The notes under the pieces: generated by a model
Seen by the model: the letters and a program-made list of their open reading frames with translations, nothing else
Database searches by the model: none
Told to the model about the DNA's origin: nothing
Position numbers and translations under genes: made by a program
Shown: positions 35,303 through 44,669 of the stretch, piece by piece
How the letters are laid out: every line of letters starts with the position of its first letter
How positions within the stretch are numbered: position 1 is the first letter of the stretch
Source of the DNA: Paenibacillus cymbidii
Lineage (GTDB): Bacteria > Bacillota > Bacilli > Paenibacillales > NBRC-103111
Reading direction: 5' to 3'
Assembly (NCBI RefSeq): GCF_004764705.1
Contig: NZ_SHLX01000024.1
Coordinates: forward strand, 87,409 to 151,408
Length of the DNA stretch: 64,000 nt

Positions 35303-35492
35303 AATAGCCAATGAAAAATGGCCTATTCGCCACATTTCCCTCGTTTCATCGAAAATAGCCAGTGAAAACACTGGCTATTTCACCCTTGAAGCCTCAAAAT
35401 TGGCGTTTTCAAAAAAATAGCCAGCGATTTCGCTGGCTATTTTGAAGAGGCAACCCGTTTTTAGCGAAATAGGCAATAAAACATGGCCTATT
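35303..35492 (+). repeat. Four-hairpin interspersed repeat, copy B
   Basis: Units at 35303-35327, 35354-35379, 35416-35441 and 35468-35492. The second is a perfect hairpin (arms AATAGCCAGTG and CACTGGCTATT). The third has arms AATAGCCAGCGA and TCGCTGGCTATT: relative to copies A and C, a T-A pair has become C-G on both arms, a compensatory change. Sequence after unit 4 (ATCGGAG.GGCAC.AAAGC.AATTT) is shared with copy C, so the element may extend to about 35532. It lies between convergent genes. Confidence 0.87.
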
Positions 35493-35539
35493 TTATAAGA
35501 CGTTTGATCGGAGAGCGGCACGAAAGCAAATTTATTCAA

Positions 35540-37273
35540 TCAGGCCGGTTTATGCGGCAATTTCGGCAGCGTAATCGTTACCTTGGTGCCCTTGTTCCAT
35601 TCGCTTTCGATACCGACGCCGTAATCGGGGCCGAAATAAGCCCGGATGCGGTCGTGCACATTCCGGATGCCATACCCGCTGTGGATGCCGTCCGCCTGTT
35701 CCGCCTTGAATTCGAGCAAACGGGCCAGCTTGTCCCCTTTCATGCCGACGCCGTTGTCTTCGACCGTCATAACGACACGATCGTTGTCCTCCGAAGCGGC
35801 AATACGAAGCACGCCGCCGCCCGATCTTCCGTTGATGCCGTGCAGAATCGCATTTTCGACAATCGGCTGCAAAATGTTTTTTAAAGTGTAGCACGCTTCG
35901 ATTCGTGCGTCGACGACGATTTCGCAGCTGAAATCGGACTGGTAAGCAAATTTCTGAATGTCGATGTAATCGCGGTTCATCTGAATTTCTTCCCCGATTC
36001 TGAGGACGGTGTTGCCTTTGCTCAGAACGATGCGGTAATACTTGACGAGCGAATCGATCACCCGGGACAAATTGCGGTCCGGAAACGTCCAGCGGATGGT
36101 CGATAACGTATTGTACAAAAAGTGGGGATTGATGTTCGCTTGCAGCACTTCGACTTCAAGCAGCCGCTTCTTGACTTCGTAGTCGCTGATCTGTTTGTAG
36201 TCGTCCTGCACCTGATGGACGAGCTCGATAAATTTTTGCTCGATGAGCGTAAATTCGTTGTTGCGCGTTTCGGCTTCGGCGTTTGCGTTTTGCAGCAGCG
36301 GATGCGCCACCCGCACATGTTCGACCAGGTGAGCCAGTTTTTTGGTCAGGGAGAACGAAACCATTCGGATGGTCAACACGATCGCCGTTACGATCAGGAC
36401 CAGCACAAGCAAGGAAATCCAGCTGTAGGCCAGCGTCCGCTGTTTGATCGTCGCTTTGCTCAGGAACAGGGCAAGCCGGTCCCCGCTGATCGTCGACACC
36501 GCTTCCGTCACCAGGTAGTCGGCGGTTTGCCGGCGCTGGCCGACCTCCTCGTACGCTTGGGCGGCCGAGCGGGCGTCCATTTCCTTGGCCGTCGCCCACA
36601 CCGGCGTTCCGCCGTCGTGCGGGAGATAAGCGAGGAAGCTGCGGCCGGTCATATTTTGCGCCAACAGGTCGGTCAACCGATTGAGCGGGATGCTGATGCG
36701 AACGATGCCGTAGATCGCGCTCAGCGAGTCGACTTTGGAATAAATGTTCATCGAGGCCGCATCGGATCCGAACGCGATTTCATTCTCCCGAAGCGACACG
36801 AGTCGCTGCCTCGCGCTTTCGTCCAGCATTCTTACCGGATTGACGAACGGTCCGTAAAACATGAACTCGTTGTTCGTATAAACCGATATTTGCGTACCCG
36901 GCGCATCGGCTTCGAGCACGCCGAACAAGTCGGCGACAATTTGGTAATTGGTGACGATGTCGAGCAGAGGGTCGTTGCGGTTGGTCGCCAGTATTTCCTT
37001 CAGAAACCGGTTGTTGATGATGTAGTTCACTTTTTTGACGTTGTAGAAATAAAACTGGTCGAGCTCCTTCACCGTGGCATCCAGTTGCCGCGCGGCGTCC
37101 TGCTTGAATTTGTCGTTGTAAGAATCGATCGCCGTCCAGATGATGAAGACGCTGAGCGCCACAATCGGAATGACGGCGAAGCCGATGGTGACGAACATCA
37201 CCTTGTGGCGGTAACTGAGCTTGCCGAGGGAGCGGGCAAAGGACGCGGCGAAACGACGGCCCGACGGCTTCAT
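35540..37273 (-). CDS. YesM-type sensor histidine kinase (577 aa)
   Basis: A membrane sensor that signals to the YesN-type regulator encoded just upstream. The ATG at 37273 overlaps the regulator stop (ATGA), so translation is coupled. TM1 is at about 22-49 ('VMFVTIGFAVIPIVALSVFIIWTAI') and TM2 at about 285-310, with a 235-residue extracellular sensor between them. A HAMP-like linker follows. The kinase motif 'NINPHFLYNTLSTIRW' carries the phospho-His. The ATPase domain shows 'LQPIVENAILHGI' and 'VEDNGVGM', and ends with 'GIRNVHDRIRAYFG' and 'GTKVTITLP'. YesM/YesN systems usually control sugar or polysaccharide uptake; both the transporter (28-32 kb) and the operon at 39.1-46.9 kb are candidate targets. 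Confidence 0.93.
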   Translation of the reverse strand: MKPSGRRFAASFARSLGKLSYRHKVMFVTIGFAVIPIVALSVFIIWTAIDSYNDKFKQDAARQLDATVKELDQFYFYNVKKVNYIINNRFLKEILATNRNDPLLDIVTNYQIVADLFGVLEADAPGTQISVYTNNEFMFYGPFVNPVRMLDESARQRLVSLRENEIAFGSDAASMNIYSKVDSLSAIYGIVRISIPLNRLTDLLAQNMTGRSFLAYLPHDGGTPVWATAKEMDARSAAQAYEEVGQRRQTADYLVTEAVSTISGDRLALFLSKATIKQRTLAYSWISLLVLVLIVTAIVLTIRMVSFSLTKKLAHLVEHVRVAHPLLQNANAEAETRNNEFTLIEQKFIELVHQVQDDYKQISDYEVKKRLLEVEVLQANINPHFLYNTLSTIRWTFPDRNLSRVIDSLVKYYRIVLSKGNTVLRIGEEIQMNRDYIDIQKFAYQSDFSCEIVVDARIEACYTLKNILQPIVENAILHGINGRSGGGVLRIAASEDNDRVVMTVEDNGVGMKGDKLARLLEFKAEQADGIHSGYGIRNVHDRIRAYFGPDYGVGIESEWNKGTKVTITLPKLPHKPA

Positions 37274-38889
37274 CTGGTTTTCCCCGCTGCCTTGCTTTTG
37301 AATTCCTGCGGGCTGAGGCCGGAGTACTTTTTGAACAGCAGGCAAAAATGCGATTTGTTCGCGTAGCCCACCTGCTCGGCGACGGCATAAATGCGCGCGC
37401 TCGAATCCCGCAGCAGCAGCTTGGCCGCTTCCATCCGATGTTCGATCAAATAGTCGAATATCGTTTTGCCCGTCACTTTTTTGAACGCATTGTTGGCATG
37501 ACTGACACTGGAATAAATCGATTTGGCGATTTCGTTGACGGTAAGCGGCTCCTGGTAGCGGGCTTTGACGATTTGTTTGATTTCTTCGACAAGTCTGGAA
37601 TATTCCGCTTTGCGATCGGTTTGCAAGTAGCGGGAGACGGTAGCGAATACGTCATGAAGCCAATTCCTTACTTCGTTGACCGATTCGAATTCGCTCGCTT
37701 TGCTCCAGACGGCCATTTCGTTGCCGAACACGCTGCCGAACGATTCGTTCATGTCGAGCAGCTGGATTTGCAGCATATTCGTCACGGCGTGCACGAAGCT
37801 TTGGATGTATCGTTCCGCATATCCGGCCGAGCCGATCGGGAGATAGCGATCGAAGAACGACTCGAGAGAAACGGGATCTCCTTCCAGGAGCAAGTCTTTG
37901 ACTTCCCTGTACAGCTCCTTCAAATCGACCCGGTATTCGAACAGCTGCTGGCCGGCGATTTCCTCGTAGAGCACAATGGGGTATTTGTCGCTGTAGATGC
38001 CCGATTTGACCGCATGCCGGGACTGTTTATACAGCGCTGCCGCTTCGCCGAAGCCGGCTGCCGACGCCTGGCTGATGCCCCAGGCGGTTTGAATATTCCC
38101 TCGTTCCAGCAAATGCTCCTTCATGTCCACGGCAAAATCGAGCGCGGAAACCGACTCGTCTGCGGCCAGCACAACGAGGGCAAGCTCGTTTTCGGCAATT
38201 TGCACCGTGTACAGCGCGAAGGCTTCGCGGGAGTGGTCCTGGATCCATTTTTGGACCGAGAACGCTTTCATATAGGTTTCGCGAATGTCGTCCCCGGGGC
38301 TGCCGGGCCCGTCTTGCCCGATCACGACCGACAGCACGCAAAGCTTCTGCGCGGGCGAACAAGGGATACGCAGAAAAGCGAGCTTGCGGGCGATTTCCTC
38401 CGCGGGCAGAGCCGGCTCGAACAACATTTGCCGCAGGAACCGGTCGATCAGCGAAGGGCGGGATTGCTCCAGCAGCTTCAGCATATCGGCCCGCTCCTCG
38501 TTCCGGGTCAATTCGTATTCGTGTTTGGTGATCGCCTTGCGCACGGCTTCCTGCAGCTCCGAAGCGATAATCGGCTTGAGCAAATAAATCTCTACATCGA
38601 GCGCAACCGCCGATTGAGCCAAATGAAATTCGTCGTGGCAGCTCATAAAAATCGTTTTGCGCGCTTTGCCGAGTCGTTTCAGCTGCTCCACCATCTCGAT
38701 TCCGTTCATGATCGGCATGGAAATGTCGGACAAAATGATATCGGGATTCGCTTCGTCGATCGCCTCGAGCGCCAGCTTGCCGTTGGCGTACGTGCCGACG
38801 ACCTCCAGCCCCATGCCGGCCCAGTCGATCGTCCGGGCGATTCCGTTCCGCTCCGCGGGATTGTCGTCTACGATAATCATACGATACAC
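37270..38889 (-). CDS. YesN-type response regulator with AraC DNA-binding domain (539 aa)
   Basis: I chose the GTG at 38889, which has AAAGGAG upstream; an ATG three codons later is possible, and the longer open frame has no support. The receiver (1-120) shows 'MIIVDDNPAERNG', phospho-Asp in 'ILSDISMP', 'FMSCHDE' and 'LLKPI'. A central region of about 290 residues is typical of YesN-like proteins. The AraC-type double helix-turn-helix is at about 430-535 ('EPLTVNEIAKSIYSSVSHANNAFKKVTGKTIFDYLIEHRMEAAKLLLRDSSARIYAVAEQVGY'). It is divergent from the five-gene operon starting at 39103, with 213 bases between them, so that operon is its most likely target. Confidence 0.93.
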   Translation of the reverse strand: MYRMIIVDDNPAERNGIARTIDWAGMGLEVVGTYANGKLALEAIDEANPDIILSDISMPIMNGIEMVEQLKRLGKARKTIFMSCHDEFHLAQSAVALDVEIYLLKPIIASELQEAVRKAITKHEYELTRNEERADMLKLLEQSRPSLIDRFLRQMLFEPALPAEEIARKLAFLRIPCSPAQKLCVLSVVIGQDGPGSPGDDIRETYMKAFSVQKWIQDHSREAFALYTVQIAENELALVVLAADESVSALDFAVDMKEHLLERGNIQTAWGISQASAAGFGEAAALYKQSRHAVKSGIYSDKYPIVLYEEIAGQQLFEYRVDLKELYREVKDLLLEGDPVSLESFFDRYLPIGSAGYAERYIQSFVHAVTNMLQIQLLDMNESFGSVFGNEMAVWSKASEFESVNEVRNWLHDVFATVSRYLQTDRKAEYSRLVEEIKQIVKARYQEPLTVNEIAKSIYSSVSHANNAFKKVTGKTIFDYLIEHRMEAAKLLLRDSSARIYAVAEQVGYANKSHFCLLFKKYSGLSPQEFKSKAAGKTR

Positions 38890-39102
38890 GGTCCGCGCTC
38901 CTTTCGGTTTTTGTGGAGTTGTTTTTATACTATCACCGGACTTGCGGCGAGTAAACCGCGCTTCCCCATGAAACCGGCGGCGGAAGACGAATAAACGATT
39001 TTCCCGTATATTTTTGAAATATCCGTACTTTTTTGCGCCAAAAGGAGGGCGTATCATCATTCGTGAAAGCTGCGAACACGAATGGAACGCCGGAGGAGCT
39101 GG

Positions 39103-41046
39103 ATGGACTTGAGCATCGCAACTGGCAATATCGGGTGGGAAACGCCGCCGGTTTGGGCGCTGCTGGAACGGCAGCTGATCGAAAGAATGAACGAATCCAT
39201 CGGGCCGGTTATGGAGAAATACGTGAACCCGGACGGTTCCCTGATGTGGCCGACTTCCGCAGACTATGCCGCGATCGGTTCGCTGGACGACGCGTATGAA
39301 AGCTTCCACAATTGGCCGCTGTTTTACGCGCTGGGCGGGGACGAGGCGTTCAAGACGCTGTCGATCCGGCAATGGGAAGCGATCACGGCGCAATTCGCCC
39401 GCTACGATACCGGCTTCGGCCATCCGAAAATCGTGGGCGAATACGAGCAGGGCTACGACTGGATGCACCAGGGGGAAGGCTATCAGTTGTTTTACGGGCT
39501 CGGATTGGCGGATTCCCGCATCATGAAGGAGCGGGCCGTGCGTTTTGCCGGCCTGTACATGAATGAAAATCCGGAAGCGCCCAACTACGACGACCGTCGG
39601 CGTTTGATGCGCGCGCCGCATGTGGGCAGCATGGGACCGCGCTACGACAATTTCGATCCGTTCATCCCTTGGGAAGAGGCGGAGTGGAAGGTGTATTACG
39701 GCCTTCCTTTTCACGATGTGGAAGGGGCAACGACGATTCGGGATATCCGCGATCCGGGCGTCGCCGACCGCATGGGGCGGGTCATGAAGGAACGAATGTC
39801 GCGCGGCGACGTGCCGGTGAATTTAGCGGCCACGAGCTTGGTGACCAACGCGTATTTGTACACGGGGGACCCCAAGTACAAGGCATGGGTGAAAGATTAT
39901 GTGGAAGCCTGGCAAACCCGCGCCGAACGCAACGACGGCATCATTCCCGACAATGTCGGGCAAAGCGGCGAAGTCGGGCAATACACGAGCGGCAAATGGT
40001 ATGGCGGCTATTACGGCTGGACGTGGCCGCACGGCTGGAGGAGCATCGGCGATGCGGTGACGGCGGCATCGGAGAATGCGTCGCTGCTGCGGCACGATCC
40101 GACTTGTATGGAATTTCTGCGGTCGCAGTTGGACATGTTGGCCGCTCGCGGCGTGGAAAAGAACGGCACCTTGCACGTGCCTTATAAATACGGGGATCGC
40201 GGGGTTCACGAATACAAGCTTCATCTGCGCCATGTATTGACCGACCAGTTGGAGCTTGGCCGGCATCTGGCCTACAACACCTTGCTGTGGAAAGAGGGCT
40301 GGTTCGAGTTTCAACCGATGAAGCCGTATTATTTGGCCCATCTGTGGGCGATGACGAACGATCCGGCGGATTTGGCGCGAATGGTCCGGCTGCGCAACCA
40401 CCACATCAAGGATTGGGAGCAGGTGCTCGCCTTTCCCGAAAAACATCAAGGCGGGCACGATGCGGCCTGGATCGCTTATTTGCAGGGCGACTTCCCCCGT
40501 TATCCGGAGGAAATTTTGCTGCACAATTTGGAACAAGTGGCCAAACGGCTCGCGTTTGTCCGGCAAGACGAGCAGGATCCGCGCACGTACGACGATTCGT
40601 ATTTGCAGCGGCGCAACCCGATTACGGTGGAAGGGCTCGTGCAGCTGACGATGGGAGCGCCGCTGCCCGTGTATAACGGCGGGCTGCTTATGGCCCGGGT
40701 GCGCTATTTCGATCCGGAGCGCAAGCGCCCCGGTTTGCCGGCCGACGTCGGGGCGTTGGTGCAGTCGCTGGACAAGGACGGGTTGCAGCTAATACTGGTC
40801 AATTTGCATACGGCCGAACCGAGGACGCTTGTGGTTCAAGCCGGTGCATACGGCGAACACCGGTTTACCCGCGTTCGGTTCGAGAGCAGGGATGGCGACG
40901 GTTCCGTCCGCCAACGTCATCTGGATGTTGGCGCGAGCCGGTTGACGGTGCATTTATGCCCCGGCTCGCTGATTGAACTGAACCTCGGGATGGAGCGGTT
41001 CGCCAACGAACCTACTTACCGGCACCCGTGGGAGGAAGAGGAGTAA
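39103..41046 (+). CDS. Uncharacterised alpha-barrel-like protein, first gene of a glycan operon (647 aa)
   Basis: The ATG at 39103 has GGAGGAG about 8 bases upstream. There is no signal peptide, so it is cytoplasmic. I do not recognise a named family. The sequence is rich in Trp, Tyr, His and amphipathic helices ('FHNWPLFYALGGDEAF', 'GYDWMHQGEGYQLFYGLGLADSRIMKERAVRFAGLYM', 'YKAWVKDYVEAWQTRAERNDGIIPDNV', 'HLAYNTLLWKEGWFEFQPMKPYYLAHLWAM'), a pattern of (alpha/alpha)6-barrel glycosidases and lyases, with a C-terminal beta-rich part (about 530-647). The acidic and His residues in 'DTGFGHPKIVGEYEQGYDWMHQGEG' could be catalytic. Its stop overlaps the aldo/keto reductase start (TAATG). Probably acts on an imported oligosaccharide. 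Confidence 0.7.
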   Translation: MDLSIATGNIGWETPPVWALLERQLIERMNESIGPVMEKYVNPDGSLMWPTSADYAAIGSLDDAYESFHNWPLFYALGGDEAFKTLSIRQWEAITAQFARYDTGFGHPKIVGEYEQGYDWMHQGEGYQLFYGLGLADSRIMKERAVRFAGLYMNENPEAPNYDDRRRLMRAPHVGSMGPRYDNFDPFIPWEEAEWKVYYGLPFHDVEGATTIRDIRDPGVADRMGRVMKERMSRGDVPVNLAATSLVTNAYLYTGDPKYKAWVKDYVEAWQTRAERNDGIIPDNVGQSGEVGQYTSGKWYGGYYGWTWPHGWRSIGDAVTAASENASLLRHDPTCMEFLRSQLDMLAARGVEKNGTLHVPYKYGDRGVHEYKLHLRHVLTDQLELGRHLAYNTLLWKEGWFEFQPMKPYYLAHLWAMTNDPADLARMVRLRNHHIKDWEQVLAFPEKHQGGHDAAWIAYLQGDFPRYPEEILLHNLEQVAKRLAFVRQDEQDPRTYDDSYLQRRNPITVEGLVQLTMGAPLPVYNGGLLMARVRYFDPERKRPGLPADVGALVQSLDKDGLQLILVNLHTAEPRTLVVQAGAYGEHRFTRVRFESRDGDGSVRQRHLDVGASRLTVHLCPGSLIELNLGMERFANEPTYRHPWEEEE

Positions 41047-41984
41047 TGGACAGATCCGGACGGGAAACGTCGCTGCTGGACGACATCGCCGCCTGTTGTT
41101 GGCAAAGCGCGGGCAACGCCGTCGCTTACGGCATCGGCTGCGCATGGCTCGGACGCAAGATGGAGGATAAAACGCAAGCGAAGGCGGATGTTGCCACGCT
41201 GCTGGCGGCATATGAGCGAGGGTTTCGCTACTACGACACGGCAAGCGCCTATGGCGAAAGCGAGCGGGTAGTCGGCGCGTTCGTGAAGGAAGTGCCGCGC
41301 GACACGATTTTCGTCGCAACGAAGTCGCGCGTGCCGCGCGACACACCGCCGCAGCGAGCGGCGGCCGCGCTTGCGGACAACCTGGAGAGCAGTCTGGTTC
41401 GGCTGCAAACCGACCGCATCGATCTGTTCCAGATCCACGATGTGGATGCGTTTGCGCCCCTGGTGGCCGACGGCGGCGCAGTCGACACGCTGCTGCGCTT
41501 CCAAAGCGAGGGCGTCATTCGCCATATCGGACTGGCGACCCGGCAGCACGGGCTGCTGGAGCAGGCGGTCCGCGACGGGAGATTCGCTTCCATTCTGACT
41601 TACAGCGATTATACGCCGATCAACGACACCGCCGAGGCGGTGATTCGCGCGGCGAACGATCGCCGGGTAGCCGCGATCAACGGCAGCCCGTTATGCTTCG
41701 GCTGGCTGAGCGGCGCCGATCCAAGAACGCGGCAGGCGCGCTCTCCCGAGGAGCGGCAGCGGCAAGAACGGGCGGCGTTGTTTTACGACTACTGCCTGGA
41801 GCAGGGCGTTTCCGTATTGGCGGCAGCCTTGCAGTATCCGCTGCGGAACCGGTCGATCGCCATTACGTTGACAGGACCGGCATCCCCGGACGAAGTGGCG
41901 GCGTCGGCAGTTGCGCTCGGCGAACCGATTCCGGACGCGTTCTGGTCGGAATGGGAAACGCGCGTCGCGCAGGAAAAGGGGTGA
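41046..41984 (+). CDS. Aldo/keto reductase (312 aa)
   Basis: An NAD(P)H-dependent oxidoreductase of the AKR superfamily. It overlaps the preceding stop by one base. The catalytic tetrad is visible: Asp in 'FRYYDTASAYG', Tyr in 'SAYGESE', Lys in 'FVATKSR' and His in 'IDLFQIHDVD'. The TIM barrel continues with 'IRHIGLATR', 'ILTYSDYTPIND' and 'GVSVLAAALQYPLRN', and 'ITLTGPASPDEVAAS' belongs to the cofactor-binding end. D-threo-aldose/galactose 1-dehydrogenase-like members have this plan. In the operon it could oxidise or reduce the released sugar. It is 7 bases from the next gene. Confidence 0.9.
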   Translation: MDRSGRETSLLDDIAACCWQSAGNAVAYGIGCAWLGRKMEDKTQAKADVATLLAAYERGFRYYDTASAYGESERVVGAFVKEVPRDTIFVATKSRVPRDTPPQRAAAALADNLESSLVRLQTDRIDLFQIHDVDAFAPLVADGGAVDTLLRFQSEGVIRHIGLATRQHGLLEQAVRDGRFASILTYSDYTPINDTAEAVIRAANDRRVAAINGSPLCFGWLSGADPRTRQARSPEERQRQERAALFYDYCLEQGVSVLAAALQYPLRNRSIAITLTGPASPDEVAASAVALGEPIPDAFWSEWETRVAQEKG

Positions 41985-41991
41985 ACGTTGC

Positions 41992-43638
41992 ATGACAGAT
42001 CGCCGGATAATCACGCTCGACCGGCTCTCGTCAACCGATGGGGAATGGAACATGGCGATGATCCGAAACGTCGTTGAAGGCATCGTCGAATCGGGCGGGA
42101 ACGCGGCATTGATCATTCCCAAAGGCGTGTACCCGGTTCGCAACGCGTTTGGCGATCGCCTTTTCGCCGAGCTCATGCGCGGAGAGCGCGACCCGCGGGA
42201 CGATGCCGGCTGGAAGCGCGACCGCAACCCGCTGTTCGACTGGCGCGATTGCCGCGGGATCGAAGTGGACGGCCAAGGCTCGACGCTGCTGTTCGAAGGG
42301 CTGGTGCAGCCGTTCGCTTGCTTCGCTTGCCGCGATATCGCCATCCGCAATCTGACGATCGACTGGAAACGCCCGCCGTATACGATGGGCACTGTCAGGC
42401 GGATTGACGGGGAGAGCTACGAGGTGGAGATCGATCCGGCGTACTCCGTAGATGACAACTCCCCGGCGGTTGCCGTGCACGAATACGATCCGTCCGCAGG
42501 GCGGCTGACGGGCGTGTGTCTGTACTACAACCCGGACGTGAAGCTGCTGAAGCCGGGTTATGTTCACATGAGCCACAAGGACGCGGGGAAGCTGACAGCG
42601 GGCAATATCGTTTTCATCCGGCCGATCTACAGCTATGCGCCGGCGCTGCAATTTTATCGCTGCGAGCAGGTGCGCGTCGACAATGTCGTACTGCACGCCA
42701 ATCCCGGCATGGGCATTATCGGCCATCTTTGCCATCATATCGACATCCGGGGGCTGCAGATCAAGCCGTCGCCGGGCCGTTTCATGTCGATCAACGTGGA
42801 CGGGACCCATTTTATCAGCTGTACCGGAACGGTGTCGCTTGCGGAATGTTATTTTGAGGGCATGGGCGATGACGCCTCCAACATTCACGGTTTCTACCTG
42901 AGCATCGATCGGATCGAAGGCGGCCATACGCTGATTGTCCGGCTGGATGCCGCCACCCAGGACTTTTATCCGGAAATGGCGTTTGCCGGCGATGAAATCG
43001 AATTCGTGCGCGGCGATACGCTGAAGCCTTACGCTTCGGGGCTGATCGAGACGTGCGAGCAACTGGAGGAGAACGTTTACCGCATCACGTTCATGCACCC
43101 GCTGCCCGGCGATTGGCGGGCGGACGATTTGCTTGCCAACGTATCGCGGCTCGCCGCCTATCGATTCGTCCGTTGCCATGTCCGCAACATCAGGGGCCGG
43201 GGCGTGCTGGCGCAAACGAGGAACGTCACGATCGCCGACAATTTGTTCGAGTATTGCACGGGACAAGGCGTTCATGTCAACACGGCGACCGGCTGGTGGG
43301 AGTCGGGAGCGACCCGCGGCATCGCAATTCGCGGCAACCGGTTCGTCCATAACGGCTTCGGCTACGGAAACTATTGCAAGGCGATCGGCATTGTCGTCGG
43401 TGCCGAATGCGATCGCCCGGAGGTTGGCGTTCATCAGCGGCTGGCCATTCAAGACAACGCGATCGTCGGAACGGGCGACAAGCCCGGCATCATCGTTGCC
43501 CGCGCCGAACAAGTGGAAGTAAGCGGCAATACGATCGAACAATGCCCCGTCGCAATCCGAATCGAATATGCGCGGCAGGTGACCGTACGGGACAACCGGC
43601 TTGGCGGCGGGGAAGTGAGTTGGGGGGAAGGTACATGA
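41992..43638 (+). CDS. Parallel beta-helix protein resembling GH110 alpha-galactosidases (548 aa)
   Basis: Starts at the ATG at 41992. There is no signal peptide. The N-terminus ('NVVEGIVESGGNAALIIPKGVYPV', 'IEVDGQGSTLLFEGLVQPFACFACRDIAIRNLTIDW') opens a right-handed parallel beta-helix that continues to the C-terminus with short 'DNLFEYC', 'GNRFVHN', 'DNAIVG', 'GNTIEQC', 'DNRLGG' turns. 'SINVDGTHFISCTGTVSLAECYFEGMGDDASNIHGFYLSI' (about 270-305) matches the active-site region of GH110 alpha-1,3-galactosidases as I recall it, including GDD and N-HG. A retained or removed alpha-linked galactose is therefore plausible, but the specificity is inference. It ends in an ATGA overlap with the next gene. 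Confidence 0.75.
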   Translation: MTDRRIITLDRLSSTDGEWNMAMIRNVVEGIVESGGNAALIIPKGVYPVRNAFGDRLFAELMRGERDPRDDAGWKRDRNPLFDWRDCRGIEVDGQGSTLLFEGLVQPFACFACRDIAIRNLTIDWKRPPYTMGTVRRIDGESYEVEIDPAYSVDDNSPAVAVHEYDPSAGRLTGVCLYYNPDVKLLKPGYVHMSHKDAGKLTAGNIVFIRPIYSYAPALQFYRCEQVRVDNVVLHANPGMGIIGHLCHHIDIRGLQIKPSPGRFMSINVDGTHFISCTGTVSLAECYFEGMGDDASNIHGFYLSIDRIEGGHTLIVRLDAATQDFYPEMAFAGDEIEFVRGDTLKPYASGLIETCEQLEENVYRITFMHPLPGDWRADDLLANVSRLAAYRFVRCHVRNIRGRGVLAQTRNVTIADNLFEYCTGQGVHVNTATGWWESGATRGIAIRGNRFVHNGFGYGNYCKAIGIVVGAECDRPEVGVHQRLAIQDNAIVGTGDKPGIIVARAEQVEVSGNTIEQCPVAIRIEYARQVTVRDNRLGGGEVSWGEGT

Positions 43639-44669
43639 CAGTCCATCCGATCGGGACTCCCCATCGCGTGCTGCTGCTGGGGCTGGAAGGAGTGCGAAGC
43701 TGGCACGGACATCCGCATGTGAGCATCGTCGGAATTGTCGATCTGTATCGGCAGGCGGAGCAGCCTTTTGCCGAACGGATCCGGGAGTTGTTGGCGCTTT
43801 ACCCCGCCTATGCGAGTGTTGAGGAGGGGATGATTCATGCCGCGCCCGATGTGGCTGTTGTTACCGTTCCCAGCGCTGCCAAAAATACGATTTGGGCCGA
43901 ACAGGCGGTGCTGGAAGCCGGCGTCGATCTGGCGATCGCCAAGCTGCGGTTGGCGAAGGAGCAGGATCTCGACAAGCTGCTGGGGCTGCAAGCTTGCTCC
44001 CGGGCCGTTTGTTATGTCGGGGAGAATTACCGCTATGACGCCCGGGTGCGTACGGTAAAACAAGCGCTGCTGCAAGGCATGATCGGCCGGGCGGAGTTCG
44101 TGGCGTACGAATGTTACCGGCCGCTGACGCCAAGCGCCTGGTTTGACGCTTACCGGCATGTAACGCTGGAGGATTTGGCGCTGCACCATTTTAGCGTGAT
44201 CCATGATTTGGTCGGGCTGGAGTTGACGGAGTTGGTTGCGCGTTCGGAAGCCCCTTCCTGGGCGCAGGTGCGGACGAAAACGATGGCGACTGTCCTCGCT
44301 TCCGCCAAACAAGGATACAAGCTCCGTTATACGGCGGAATGGGGTACCAGAGGGAGAACGACCGACTATATCGGTTGTTTGTCGATAGAAGGCGCGAACG
44401 GCACGATTCGGCTGGAGGGCGATCGGGTGACGTACTACAGCCCGGGAGGAAAGGGGCGGGAACTGCCGCTCTTGGCTGCGGCAAGCTGGATCGATCGAGT
44501 GCTCGAGGCGAGGGAAGGCCGCACCGCCGCCGGGCCGGACGAGATCGCTTCGTTAACGCCAACGTTGGCGGCATTCGAGCCTGTCATACGGACGATTTAT
44601 GCCGCCATTGCGGCGGCGACGCGAGGCATGGGCACGGGCATGGAAGAAATGGGAGGGGAAACCGGATGA
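43635..44669 (+). CDS. Gfo/Idh/MocA-family oxidoreductase without the usual EKP motif (344 aa)
   Basis: An NAD(P)-dependent sugar dehydrogenase-like protein. The ATG at 43635 overlaps the upstream stop. The N-terminal Rossmann part ('HRVLLLGLEGVRSWHGHPHVSIVGIVDLY') lacks a clean GxGxxG. 'PDVAVVTVPSAAKNTIWAEQAVLEAGVDLAIAKLRLAKEQDL' is the normal place of the E-K-P motif, but here it reads A-K-L: the Lys is kept while Glu and Pro are lost. 'YVGENYRYDARVRTVKQALLQGMIGRAEFV' and 'DLALHHFSVIHDLVGL' match the family's C-terminal domain, including the HH-x-D-like pattern. It may have altered chemistry or cofactor use. It is translationally coupled on both sides, and its stop overlaps the FAD oxidoreductase start. 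Confidence 0.82.
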   Translation: MTVHPIGTPHRVLLLGLEGVRSWHGHPHVSIVGIVDLYRQAEQPFAERIRELLALYPAYASVEEGMIHAAPDVAVVTVPSAAKNTIWAEQAVLEAGVDLAIAKLRLAKEQDLDKLLGLQACSRAVCYVGENYRYDARVRTVKQALLQGMIGRAEFVAYECYRPLTPSAWFDAYRHVTLEDLALHHFSVIHDLVGLELTELVARSEAPSWAQVRTKTMATVLASAKQGYKLRYTAEWGTRGRTTDYIGCLSIEGANGTIRLEGDRVTYYSPGGKGRELPLLAAASWIDRVLEAREGRTAAGPDEIASLTPTLAAFEPVIRTIYAAIAAATRGMGTGMEEMGGETG

